A DNA stretch of 20,532 bases from the IMG/VR virus record IMGVR_UViG_3300042485_000296, positions 1 through 20,532 of that record; one strand, given 5' to 3'. Under the pieces are notes generated by a model. That model had not been told where the DNA came from. It saw only the letters and a program-made list of their open reading frames with translations, and searched no databases. Positions 12,003-20,028 of the stretch are shown here, piece after piece (position 1 is the stretch's first letter; the number at the start of each line of letters is the position of its first letter). Source of the stretch: a virus. The position numbers were made by a program, and so were the translations under genes.

Positions 12003-12386
12003 GTGTCCCTAAGAGACCAAATCCTCGCCGCAAATGATATTCCAAGCGAGAAAGTTCCAGTCCCCGAATGGGGTGTAACAGTAGAAGTTCGTGGTATGAC
12101 GGGCGCAGAGCGCACGCGTATTATGGACAAAGCAGTGGACCAACAAGGTGGAATTAACCTCCAGTTTGTTTATCCAGAAATTGTTATTGCTACATCGTTT
12201 GATAATGAAACTGGCGAACAGATTTTCAAGCCTTCTGACCGCGATACTCTCCTTTCCAAATCCGCTGTGGCGTTAGACCGCCTTGCGCAAGTTGGTATGA
12301 GGTTGTCTGGATTTACGCAGGATTCGGCTGATGAGGCGGGAAAAGATTCCTCCGCAACGGCTATCGAAGGTTCGTCTTCGAACTAG
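12003..12386 (+). CDS. Tail assembly chaperone, upstream (gpG-like) product
   Basis: This encodes 127 residues from a GTG start, with AAGGAG about five bases upstream. The N-terminus MSLRDQILAANDIPSEKVPVPEWGVTVEVRGMTGAERTRIM is the signature of actinophage tail assembly chaperones. They bind tape measure and tail tube proteins during assembly. It lies between the major tail and tape measure genes, as expected. A GGGAAAA heptamer at 12338-12344, in the X-XXY-YYZ register, allows a -1 shift into a second frame that continues for 62 residues. Without the shift the protein ends after a Ser-rich tail (DSSATAIEGSSSN). Confidence 0.82.
   Translation: MSLRDQILAANDIPSEKVPVPEWGVTVEVRGMTGAERTRIMDKAVDQQGGINLQFVYPEIVIATSFDNETGEQIFKPSDRDTLLSKSAVALDRLAQVGMRLSGFTQDSADEAGKDSSATAIEGSSSN
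12338..12344 (+). other. Programmed -1 ribosomal frameshift site GGGAAAA
   Basis: The zero frame reads GCG GGA AAA GAT, so the heptamer is G GGA AAA, a canonical slippery sequence and one base from the GGGAAAG used by lambda G/T. After slipping, GGG AAA AGA TTC opens the downstream chaperone frame. Small competing hairpins (CGAAG 12365-12369 with CTTCG 12376-12380; GTTCG 12370-12374 with CGAAC 12379-12383) follow about 20 bases later, farther than a usual stimulator. Confidence 0.85.
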
Positions 12387-12532
12387 CAGAGCGTTTGGGC
12401 AGGACTGTCGCTGAATTACTTTACGGCAGTCCAGCCTTTCGCCCTATCTCTGCTGAAGAACTATCAGAGTGGGAATCGCTCGAGCGGTTGCGGATATGGG
12501 AGCAGGAACAAGAGGCTAGAAGAAGGAAGTAA
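12344..12532 (+). CDS. Tail assembly chaperone, -1 frame extension (gpT-like)
   Basis: This is the -1 frame part of the fusion protein, joined to 12003-12344 to give about 176 residues. It reads RFLRNGYRRFVFELAERLGR, then TVAELLYGSPAFRPISAEELSEW and ESLERLRIWEQEQEARRRK before TAA at 12530. Motifs such as 'FELAERLGRTVAELL' and 'LSEW..L.RL' are standard for the second chaperone ORF in actinophages. There is no independent start with a ribosome site, which supports expression only by frameshift. The fusion is normally a minor product that links tail tube and tape measure. Confidence 0.82.
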   Translation, partial: RFLRNGYRRFVFELAERLGRTVAELLYGSPAFRPISAEELSEWESLERLRIWEQEQEARRRK

Positions 12533-12538
12533 AATTAG

Positions 12539-15500
12539 ATGGCAGTTGTAGATGCGTTGGTTCGCTTAAAAGCGGATACTGCTCAATTCTCAAAGGCTAT
12601 GTCTGATGCTTCAAAGGCTACGGATAAAGTAGGTTTTTCAGCGGATAAAACTGCTTCCCTTCTCAAAGGTAAGTTAAAATTAGGTTTGCTCGGAGCAGCA
12701 ACTGCTGCCGCAGCACTATCAGTAAAACTAGGGCGCGACTCAGTTCAGGCAGCACAAACAGCGGGCGCGGCACAAAATAGACTTCGCAAACTTCTGTTAA
12801 ATACAAATGGTGCGACTGAGGCACAGATACAAACACTTTTTGCGCAGGGCAAGGCACTTGAAGACCTTACTGGTATTTCCAAAGAGAATGTAACAGTTGT
12901 TCAGTCTCAGTTAGCAACCTTCGATTTACATGGCAGCACAATCGGCGCATTAACCCCAGCAATTCTGGATTATGTTGTTGCTGAAAAAGGTGCTACTGCG
13001 GGAGCAGATGAGTTCCGTTCAATGACTAACGGACTTGCTCAGGCATTAAATGGTCAGTTCGGAGCATTAACAAAACAGGGCTTTGTGCTTGATGCTGACA
13101 CAAAGAAAATGATTAAGTCAGGTACGGAAAGCGAACGAGCAGCAGCGATTGTTAAAGTATTAGGAACAACTTATAGAGACTTTGCTGCTACTGCTGGTGG
13201 ACCCGCTGCTATCGCTCAAAGAAAGTTTACGAACTCGATTAATGATACAAAAGAAGCACTTGGTAACGCGCTATTACCGATAATCACGGAAACAACTGGC
13301 GGATTAAGTACGGCTCTATTGCCAGCATTAACAGCATTACAAGAAAAGTTTGCGGATGGAACATCTGTAGCGAACTTTGTTGGTTTTGTAAAAGACTTGG
13401 TAAAGAATCTTTTTGATTTTGCTAAAGCAGTTGTCACGGTATTTGAACCCATATTTACAGGGCTGATAGTTCCTGCCATAAAAATAGCCATAGGCGCAGT
13501 TATCGGGTTCATTAAGATTCTTGGTGCGGTTGGAAGATTTATTCAAAAGAACGCCGCTGTTTTCCAAGTGCTAGTTGGCGCAGTAGTCGCGGTTGCGGCA
13601 GCCATGGCTGCGTACATTATTCAAGTTAAAGTAGTCAACGCAGTTCATAAAGCATTTATATTTATCGCAGGGGCAAAAGGTAAGGCAATAAAAATGCTTA
13701 CCAAAGGCTTCAAGACGCTTAACCTCGTGATGAGACTAAATCCAATTGGTTTAATTATTTCAGCAGCGACCTTGCTTATAGTTGGCTTTGCTTTGTTGTG
13801 GAAAAAATCTGATACTTTCAGAAAGATGATGATTCAAGTTGGCAAGGCTGGCGTTATGGGTATCGGTTACATCATCAAAATTGTAGGGGTTTTGCTTCAA
13901 GGATTGTTTAATGTTGTGACTGGACCTTTACAATTACTTCTCAAAGGACTTGATTTACTTGGGGTAGATGCGGCTGGAGCCGCATTAAAAGGTATCAAAG
14001 GAATGTCCAAAGGTATTGGCAACTTCTTTGATAAGGCTGGCAATCAGGTTCAAGACTATGCTGATAAATTAGATGGCTTAAATAAACAAAAAGTAGCACC
14101 AAAGGTAAAGGGTGCTGCGAAACCAGTTCTGGATTTAGCATCACTTGGAACATCAAATAAACAAAGTGCGGTTGACCTTAAGGCTCAAAAAGCAGCAGAA
14201 AATGCGGCAAAGAAACTCGCAGAAATGAAGCGAACCTTACAGGAAGCAGTCAGTAGTTACAACGATTATCTGAAGTTTGATTTTGCTAATTCATTTAATA
14301 ACGGCGCAGAGGCAGCCCGTGATGCGGTAATAGGCGCACTTGATAAATTAAATGCGGTATTTGAAGCGAAAGGTAAAATGCTGAGTGGTGCTGCCCTCGC
14401 GAGTTTACGAAAAGGTTTTGACAAAATAAACCAAGAAGTCCGAGCCATGATGGAAACATATGCGGACTATGCTAAACAAATAGAAGATATTTCCGCTCAA
14501 TTAAAGGATGCTGAAAACGCACTAGCAGACGCAATTAAAGAACGCTCTGCTGCTATGTCTAAATTTGGTGATTTACTTGCTACGCCTTTTGGACAAGAAA
14601 GCGATATTAGAAAAGCGATGAGTAGCGCGGATGCTACTGTTGAGTCAATTATTGGAATGTATGACCAACTGGTTGATTTAGTCAACCAAAGATTTACAGA
14701 GTTAGCCCCCGGTGCGCGTGATGCGGTTAAGGCTTACTTGTATGCGCAAACAAATGGTTTAATTGACGCGGCTCGTCAAAGAGTTAAAGCAATAAAAGTT
14801 CTTGAAGCAGCACAGGACAGACTCGATGATTTGATTGGCGAACAAAAACAATTTAGCAGCAGCCTCACCAGTTCACTTAAATCTTTTGCTACTGCTATTG
14901 CCGACCTATCTAAAACAGATGCTAAGGCGACATACACTGTTGTTAAGACTGCTACTGGTCTAGTCATATCACAACTAAAGAAATCATCAAGCGGCGTAGA
15001 TACAATTACAGAACAACTCAAGCAACGACTAAAAACCATTTCTGACTTTGCTACTAATGCTAATAAATTGTTAGCGTCAGGATTAAACAGAGAGTATGTT
15101 CGACAATTACTAGAAGCGGGTCCAGAGGCAGCGGGTCAAGCAGTAACCGCACTAGCCACCGCAAACGCAGGGCAGATTGCGGAAATCAATTCGCTGTATA
15201 GTCAAATAGGTACTGTGTCAGACCAGTTTGGCGTAGAGGCTTCAGACAAAATGTTCGCACAAGCCGTAGCAATGACTACTGCTTTCCGTGATGGCGCTGC
15301 GCTAGGTGTTGAACTGATTGACGCAGTTATGACTGACATCGTTTCTAACATAAGCGCAATCATGGGTATTCTTGGAAATACAGGATTAACTAATGCTGAG
15401 GCTTTAATTAACGCCCTTGTAGGAGAGTTTGACCGCCAATCAAAGGAAACTGTTGGACCCGCAACTCAAAAGGTTGTAGATAAAATTAAAGAAACAATAG

Positions 15501-16459
15501 GCGTTCTTTCAGCGGTTGGTACAACTAACGCTCAAGCATTTATCAACGGCTTAATTGGTGCTTTAACTGGTAAAGATAATCTAAACAATGTCAATCTTTC
15601 TGCGACTACTATAAAAACAAACATTGATACTATTATGAAGTTGCTTGCTCCTGAAGCACTTACAAGTGGTCTTGGTTTAATTAACTCACTGGTTACCGCC
15701 TTTGGTGGCGCAAACCTTACGCTTGTAACTACATCCGCAACTACTGTTAAAGACAGCATTACTACCGCTTTGTCCTCGCTTAAAACTCTCGGAACCGACC
15801 TTGCTACCGACCTTGCTCAAGGATTATTTGATAAATTAACGGCAGAAAAGGCTCGTCTAGTTGCTCTTGCTACAAGTATTGCTGCTGCGATTGCTACTGC
15901 GATGAAGGCTGCTGCCGCTGCTATTGATGTTCAAGTTGAAGACCTCGGTGGGGGAGGGGGTGGTGGCGATAGCGGTAATCCTTATCAAAACGCAGACCGC
16001 AACTATGACGAAAAATATGGTACTGGCGGTGCTGGTGCTACTGGTACTGGCGGTGGTGTTACTGGTGCGCCACCAAAAGTTGTCACGCCTACAAAACCTC
16101 CAGTAAAGCCTCCAGTAAAGCCGCCAGTTGTTACAAAACCAAAACAGTATGGCGGTATCTATGCTGATATGTACAAGGCTGGTGTTAATCCAAATCTAAA
16201 AATACCTACTTCGCTTATTCAACCCGTTGCTAGTTCTACGGCGACTGTCAAAATGCCTCCCGTAGTTGTAAAGCCACCCGCTGCTAAGCCAGTTGTTAAA
16301 CCTCTTGGTAATTACGCTATGTCAACTTCAGGCAGTGGAAATCAGGGAGTCAAACCACCTGTAGTGGTAAACATCTCAACAAATAAAGTTGTACCTACTG
16401 TGACCGCGGCAACCATTGCTCAACAACTAGCAAAAGCAACGAATGTTAGGAATCGCTAA
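12539..16459 (+). CDS. Tape measure protein
   Basis: At 1306 residues this is the largest gene, right behind the chaperone pair. The N-terminal part (TAQFSKAMSDASKATDKVG, then a long helical region with GLAQALNGQFGALTKQGF and KFTNSINDTKEALGNALLP) is typical of tape measure proteins. Hydrophobic segments occur at about 294-365, 400-421 and 435-460. Residues 530-1130 are largely helical/coiled coil. The C-terminus has a Gly run near 1137 and Pro-Val-Lys repeats near 1185-1200 (KPPVKPPVKPPVV). Using the usual ~0.15 nm per residue, the tail would be roughly 195 nm. No lytic enzyme domain is evident. The stop overlaps the next start (TAATG). Confidence 0.9.
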   Translation: MAVVDALVRLKADTAQFSKAMSDASKATDKVGFSADKTASLLKGKLKLGLLGAATAAAALSVKLGRDSVQAAQTAGAAQNRLRKLLLNTNGATEAQIQTLFAQGKALEDLTGISKENVTVVQSQLATFDLHGSTIGALTPAILDYVVAEKGATAGADEFRSMTNGLAQALNGQFGALTKQGFVLDADTKKMIKSGTESERAAAIVKVLGTTYRDFAATAGGPAAIAQRKFTNSINDTKEALGNALLPIITETTGGLSTALLPALTALQEKFADGTSVANFVGFVKDLVKNLFDFAKAVVTVFEPIFTGLIVPAIKIAIGAVIGFIKILGAVGRFIQKNAAVFQVLVGAVVAVAAAMAAYIIQVKVVNAVHKAFIFIAGAKGKAIKMLTKGFKTLNLVMRLNPIGLIISAATLLIVGFALLWKKSDTFRKMMIQVGKAGVMGIGYIIKIVGVLLQGLFNVVTGPLQLLLKGLDLLGVDAAGAALKGIKGMSKGIGNFFDKAGNQVQDYADKLDGLNKQKVAPKVKGAAKPVLDLASLGTSNKQSAVDLKAQKAAENAAKKLAEMKRTLQEAVSSYNDYLKFDFANSFNNGAEAARDAVIGALDKLNAVFEAKGKMLSGAALASLRKGFDKINQEVRAMMETYADYAKQIEDISAQLKDAENALADAIKERSAAMSKFGDLLATPFGQESDIRKAMSSADATVESIIGMYDQLVDLVNQRFTELAPGARDAVKAYLYAQTNGLIDAARQRVKAIKVLEAAQDRLDDLIGEQKQFSSSLTSSLKSFATAIADLSKTDAKATYTVVKTATGLVISQLKKSSSGVDTITEQLKQRLKTISDFATNANKLLASGLNREYVRQLLEAGPEAAGQAVTALATANAGQIAEINSLYSQIGTVSDQFGVEASDKMFAQAVAMTTAFRDGAALGVELIDAVMTDIVSNISAIMGILGNTGLTNAEALINALVGEFDRQSKETVGPATQKVVDKIKETIGVLSAVGTTNAQAFINGLIGALTGKDNLNNVNLSATTIKTNIDTIMKLLAPEALTSGLGLINSLVTAFGGANLTLVTTSATTVKDSITTALSSLKTLGTDLATDLAQGLFDKLTAEKARLVALATSIAAAIATAMKAAAAAIDVQVEDLGGGGGGGDSGNPYQNADRNYDEKYGTGGAGATGTGGGVTGAPPKVVTPTKPPVKPPVKPPVVTKPKQYGGIYADMYKAGVNPNLKIPTSLIQPVASSTATVKMPPVVVKPPAAKPVVKPLGNYAMSTSGSGNQGVKPPVVVNISTNKVVPTVTAATIAQQLAKATNVRNR

Positions 16460-17976
16460 TGGCAGTTACAACAGTTCGCCCTAACGCTACTGCCTCTGGT
16501 GCTTCATCATTTACTATTTCTGGCGGTTCTGCTTCGCTTAACGCCGCGACAAGCGACAACAGTGACTCTACTTTCTTTTCCAAATCCACATCTATTGTTG
16601 GTCAAGCCAGCGCATTACTTGATTTTGGAACTACAACTATTACATCATCTCAGCGTGTAAAAAGATGTCGAATCCGCGCTAGAGCAACAACCCCGACTGC
16701 TGATGGTCGCATCAATGTTTATCTTGGAACACGAGCAGATAACCAAAACTATTTTCACTCCGCGCTCGCAATTCGAGGGTTGAACTCAATAACAACATTT
16801 GTTGGGCCATATCAGACCTCAGCACCAAATGGAGAAGACTGGTCACAAACCACGATTAATGGCTTGCGAGCAAAAGTAACAGAATACAACGACACTGGTG
16901 TTCTTGGAAGTATTTATGAATTGTATGTGGACATAGACATTTCAACACAGCCTACTGTAACTGTCTCAGCACCAACTGGAAGTATTACAACCACAACTGC
17001 GCCCGATGTGACTTGGGCTTACGCAGACACAGATAATGAAACACAAGCATTTTACGAACTGAAAATCTTTTCAGCAGCACAATATGGAGCAGGAGGATTT
17101 GATGCGCTTACTTCTACGGCTACTTACGAATCAGGAGAAATTGCGTCGTCAGATAATACGGCAGTGGTTGGTGATTTACTTCTTAGTGGTACTTATCGTG
17201 CTTATGTTCGTGTGGCGAAGTCTGTAAATGGTTCACCTTTTTACTCAGATTTTGCTTTTAGTCAATTCACTATAACTGTCACACCTCCGTCTGTTCCGAC
17301 TTTATCTGCTTCTTGGAATAGTTCACTAGGTAAAGCAACACTCACTGTCACAGGCACATCACCAACTGGGTATGTAAGTCAATACTTTGATGTTCACCGC
17401 TCAGATGATAGTGGAACTATTTATGATGGGGTTCGCTATGGAGAAAACATTACTCCAAACGCAAGCCATGTCGGAACAGCGGTTGATTACGAAGCGCCGC
17501 GCGGGATTGTTGCGTATTACCGCGCTCGCGCAGTCGGAGTAGATAGCAGTTCAAATGAATTTCCATCTGCTTGGTCAACTGTTCAACAGGTTTTGATTAC
17601 AAATGATGAGACATGGTGGTTTAAAGTAATTGACAACCCTTCAATAAACATCGGTGATGTTCGAGTTCTTGCTCAGTTAGACACAAATATTGAAGAACCT
17701 AACACTGTTTTTCGACCACTCGGTTCAACTCGACCTATTGTTGTCGCAGGACCACTTCAAGGTGAAGATGGAATCTATAGTATTAAAACTCTCACCGAAG
17801 CAGAGTATGACGCGTTCTATCCAGTTATGGTTTATCAAGGAACAATCCTTGTTCAAGACCCTGCTGGAAATCAAAAATACATTCGCATTACATCAAGAAC
17901 CTTTGCGGCAGAAAGTAAGCAAGGTGGAGTCATTTATCGTGACATTGACTTGGCATATGTCGAGGTTGATGAATAA
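16459..17976 (+). CDS. Distal tail / minor tail protein with fibronectin III-like domains
   Basis: The product has 505 residues. Residues 1-155 form a beta domain (TSQRVKRCRIRARATTPTAD, INGLRAKVTEYNDTG). Two fibronectin III-like modules follow at about 165-275 (PTVTVSAPTGSITTTTAPDVTW, TYRAYVRVAKSVNGSPFYSD) and 277-375 (PPSVPTLSASWNSSLGKATL, YYRARAVGVDSSSNEF). A C-terminal domain starts at WWFKVIDNPSINIGDVRVL and contains FRPLGSTRPIVVAGP. The last segment is typical of minor tail proteins directly downstream of the tape measure in actinophages. A role in the tail tip is likely. It is coupled to both neighbours by TAATG. Confidence 0.78.
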   Translation: MAVTTVRPNATASGASSFTISGGSASLNAATSDNSDSTFFSKSTSIVGQASALLDFGTTTITSSQRVKRCRIRARATTPTADGRINVYLGTRADNQNYFHSALAIRGLNSITTFVGPYQTSAPNGEDWSQTTINGLRAKVTEYNDTGVLGSIYELYVDIDISTQPTVTVSAPTGSITTTTAPDVTWAYADTDNETQAFYELKIFSAAQYGAGGFDALTSTATYESGEIASSDNTAVVGDLLLSGTYRAYVRVAKSVNGSPFYSDFAFSQFTITVTPPSVPTLSASWNSSLGKATLTVTGTSPTGYVSQYFDVHRSDDSGTIYDGVRYGENITPNASHVGTAVDYEAPRGIVAYYRARAVGVDSSSNEFPSAWSTVQQVLITNDETWWFKVIDNPSINIGDVRVLAQLDTNIEEPNTVFRPLGSTRPIVVAGPLQGEDGIYSIKTLTEAEYDAFYPVMVYQGTILVQDPAGNQKYIRITSRTFAAESKQGGVIYRDIDLAYVEVDE

Positions 17977-19121
17977 TGTATCCATCTAGTGCTGCTTTCA
18001 AGACAGCAGTTCGAACCGACCACATTGTTATTGCTAAAGCAGAGGTTTGGGCAAGCGACCAAAAATTACAAGAGATAAACATTTCGGAAGGGTCGGTCTC
18101 AGTAAACTCAAGTTCGGCGGTTCGAAGAACTTGTGAAGTCAGTCTTGTAACAGGTCGTGAACTTGCGAATCTAGTTCCAGATAATGATTTCGACTTGCTG
18201 ACTCCTTTTGGAAATGAACTGCGCTTATATCGTGGAGTTCAATACGCAGACGGAACAGAAGAATATGTACCGCTAGGGGTTTTTGTTATTACAGAGGTCG
18301 CTATTCAGGATACAAATGAAGGCGTTTCAATTAAACTGGCAGGGGAAGACAGGTCAATCCGTATTTCGCGAGCCAAATGGACTGAGCCTTATCAACTACC
18401 TAATGGAAGTCTTGAAAGTGCTTTAACCGACTTATTAAAAGATAGATACCCAGACGCAGAGTTAGCCTTTCCTACAACAAATGTCAGCGTCAATCAAGTT
18501 GTATTGGGTTCAGAAAACAGTAATGACCCATGGAAAGATGCGGTTGAAATTGCGGAATTGGTTGGCTTCGACCTATTTTTTGACCAAAATGGTGTTGTTC
18601 AAATGAAGCAATTTCCAACCCTTGATGGCTCGGTTGTTGTATCGCTATTTATTGAAGGCAGCGGAACAACAATCACAAGTTTGGATAGAACCATCTCAAC
18701 AAAAGAAACTTTCAATGGAGTCATTTACACTATTGAAGGTTCAGATGTAAGTCTTCCGATTAGAGTAGAAGCGTGGGATGAAGATACATCCAGCCCGACA
18801 TATCGTTTTGGCGTCTTTGGTGAAGTGCCTACATTTGTTGAAACAAATCTATTATCAACAGAGGCAGAAGCACTCAGGGCTGCTTATAGTTTGTTAAATA
18901 TCTATGTAGGTAAGCAGGAACAAATCACCTTCAACTCTTTGGTTGACCCAACTTTAGATGTTCAAGATGTAATTTATGTAAAGTCAGATGGAGCAAAAGT
19001 AGACCGCCTTGTAATTATTGACTCGCTTGACATACCCTTGAATCCGCAAAGTGAAATGTCTGCCAATGCGCGAACAGTCCGAATAGTTGCGTCTGGCGAA
19101 CAAGTTTTGATTGGAGGATAA
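17976..19121 (+). CDS. DUF5047-like tail hub / minor tail protein
   Basis: This encodes 381 residues. The N-terminus FKTAVRTDHIVIAKAEVW, then SEGSVSVNSSSAVRRTCEVSLV, LTPFGNELRLYRGVQYADGTEEYVPLGVFVI and EGVSIKLAGEDRSIRISRAKW, is characteristic of the DUF5047-type actinophage minor tail proteins. These are thought to form the tail hub. The C-terminal part (GFDLFFDQNGVVQMKQFP, SLDRTISTKETFNGVIYTIEG) resembles hub domains of other siphophages. The ending VLIGG places GGAGG as the ribosome site of the next gene. Confidence 0.8.
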   Translation: MYPSSAAFKTAVRTDHIVIAKAEVWASDQKLQEINISEGSVSVNSSSAVRRTCEVSLVTGRELANLVPDNDFDLLTPFGNELRLYRGVQYADGTEEYVPLGVFVITEVAIQDTNEGVSIKLAGEDRSIRISRAKWTEPYQLPNGSLESALTDLLKDRYPDAELAFPTTNVSVNQVVLGSENSNDPWKDAVEIAELVGFDLFFDQNGVVQMKQFPTLDGSVVVSLFIEGSGTTITSLDRTISTKETFNGVIYTIEGSDVSLPIRVEAWDEDTSSPTYRFGVFGEVPTFVETNLLSTEAEALRAAYSLLNIYVGKQEQITFNSLVDPTLDVQDVIYVKSDGAKVDRLVIIDSLDIPLNPQSEMSANARTVRIVASGEQVLIGG

Positions 19122-19123
19122 TT

Positions 19124-19360
19124 ATGGATTTCGCAGATATTGTTAGGTCAATCGCTGACCAAAGTAATCGCATGTCGGTTCATTATGGAAAAGTCACGGC
19201 GAAAACTAACGGCAATACAAGAATTAGTGTTTTAATATCTGGCAGTTCAACCGCTGTTACTGGTGTTCGATACCTACATAGTTATGCGCCTCAAGTGGAT
19301 GATATTGTGGTTTTGTTAGCAAATAAGGGTGACATTATTGCTCTCGGCGACCTCGCTTGA
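19124..19360 (+). CDS. Small OB-fold-like tail tip protein
   Basis: The product has 78 residues, starting two bases after the hub gene with GGAGG just before. The pattern HYGKVTAKTNGNTRISVLISG, GVRYLHSYAPQVDDIVVLLANKGDIIALGDLA is that of an N-terminal OB-fold of the type found in phage spike and hub proteins (gpV/gp45-like), here without a spike domain. It is probably a tail tip component working with the hub. It is the last recognisable tail gene in the window. Confidence 0.65.
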   Translation: MDFADIVRSIADQSNRMSVHYGKVTAKTNGNTRISVLISGSSTAVTGVRYLHSYAPQVDDIVVLLANKGDIIALGDLA

Positions 19361-19385
19361 GTCATTAAATATGTTGCTTTTGAGG

Positions 19386-19391
19386 TAACAT
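19386..19391 (+). promoter_or_regulatory. Candidate -10 element TAACAT for a leaderless transcript
   Basis: TAACAT fits the actinobacterial -10 form TANNNT and ends seven bases before the ATG at 19399, so transcription would begin at about the start codon. The gene has no ribosome site at a useful distance; GAGG at 19382-19385 is 13 bases away. No convincing -35 is seen. Confidence 0.4.
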
Positions 19392-19398
19392 TTAACCC

Positions 19399-19683
19399 AT
19401 GTCGTTACAAGAATATGCCCAGTTAGTCGCAGCCGTATCTGGCGCAATACTTGGGGTTCTAGCCCTTGGAGGAACATTGGTCTATAAACCGATAAGGAAA
19501 AGTCTTGAAGTATTTATTGACGCTCGATTACGCCCAATAGAAGACACGCTGCTGGAACTCAAGCCCAACGGCGGCTCATCAGTAGCAGACCGCATTGTAA
19601 GATTAGAAGAACGGCAGTCAGGCATTGGGCAAAGGCTCGATGATGTTTATGACATAGTCAAAGCGATTGCCACAAAGGAGTAA
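19399..19683 (+). CDS. Membrane-anchored coiled-coil protein, holin-module candidate
   Basis: This encodes 94 residues. One hydrophobic segment lies near the N-terminus (about residues 8-27, LVAAVSGAILGVLALGGTLV). A charged helical region follows, likely a coiled coil (about 33-92, with EDTLLELK, VRLEERQSGIGQRLDDVYDIV). This layout resembles small membrane proteins of the actinophage lysis cassette (DUF2746-like). It sits directly behind the tail tip genes and before a second membrane protein, the usual lysis position. No endolysin is present in the window. A role as holin or holin partner is inferred. Confidence 0.6.
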   Translation: MSLQEYAQLVAAVSGAILGVLALGGTLVYKPIRKSLEVFIDARLRPIEDTLLELKPNGGSSVADRIVRLEERQSGIGQRLDDVYDIVKAIATKE

Positions 19684-19685
19684 GT

Positions 19686-19958
19686 ATGACAATAAATAAG
19701 CAGGTTTTAGAAAGTTATATCCGCCATCTTGCTGGAGCATTATTTTCAGCAGTAGCAACAATCGCAACAATCACTGGAAAGTCGCCTATCGGCTTTGAGT
19801 CCACGGATTGGTTCGCTGTGGCAAACTCACTATGGGTCGCAACACTGCCAGTTCTGTTCCGTTACTTTAACAAGCAAGACCCAGCGTTTGGCAAGGTAGC
19901 AGAAGCCCTTGCTGGCGAGGTTACAAAGACGCTTAAATCTAAGTCCACAAAGAAGTAA
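19686..19958 (+). CDS. Putative holin
   Basis: The product has 90 residues, with AAAGGAG five bases before the ATG; this ribosome site lies in the end of the previous gene. Two hydrophobic stretches are seen at about 13-31 (HLAGALFSAVATIATITG) and 44-61 (FAVANSLWVATLPVLFRYF). A Lys-rich C-terminus follows (LKSKSTKK). Two membrane segments and a basic tail are typical of class II holins. The opening 'Y(I)RHLAGALF' resembles holins of aquatic and actinobacterial phages. It is followed by a strong terminator, so it ends the late operon. Confidence 0.65.
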   Translation: MTINKQVLESYIRHLAGALFSAVATIATITGKSPIGFESTDWFAVANSLWVATLPVLFRYFNKQDPAFGKVAEALAGEVTKTLKSKSTKK

Positions 19959-19969
19959 AACTTTCGAGG

Positions 19970-20000
19970 CTGGGTGGCTATTCACAAGTCACCCAGTTTT
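19970..20000 (+). terminator. Rho-independent terminator
   Basis: CTGGGTG (19970-19976) pairs perfectly with CACCCAG (19990-19996) and is followed by TTTT (19997-20000). One more pair can form after a single mismatch inside. It closes the transcript that carries the tail and holin genes and separates them from the protease gene. Confidence 0.75.
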
Positions 20001-20015
20001 GGACTGGGCATGAAG

Positions 20016-20021
20016 TAACCT
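20016..20021 (+). promoter_or_regulatory. Candidate -10 element TAACCT for a leaderless transcript
   Basis: TAACCT lies between the terminator and the protease gene and ends seven bases before its ATG, the same spacing as at 19386-19391. There is no ribosome site before the ATG. A TTGGAC at 19999-20004 is only 11 bases upstream of it, too close to be a normal -35. Confidence 0.4.
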
Positions 20022-20028
20022 ATGCTCC

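Noticed and set aside
12363-12385. Stimulatory hairpin for the frameshift
   Set aside because: Two short stems compete and begin about 20 bases after the heptamer, beyond the usual 5-9 base spacing, so no function is claimed.
19999-20021. TTGGAC/TAACCT as a standard -35/-10 promoter
   Set aside because: The spacer is only 11 bases, well short of the usual 16-19; only the -10 part is kept as a candidate.
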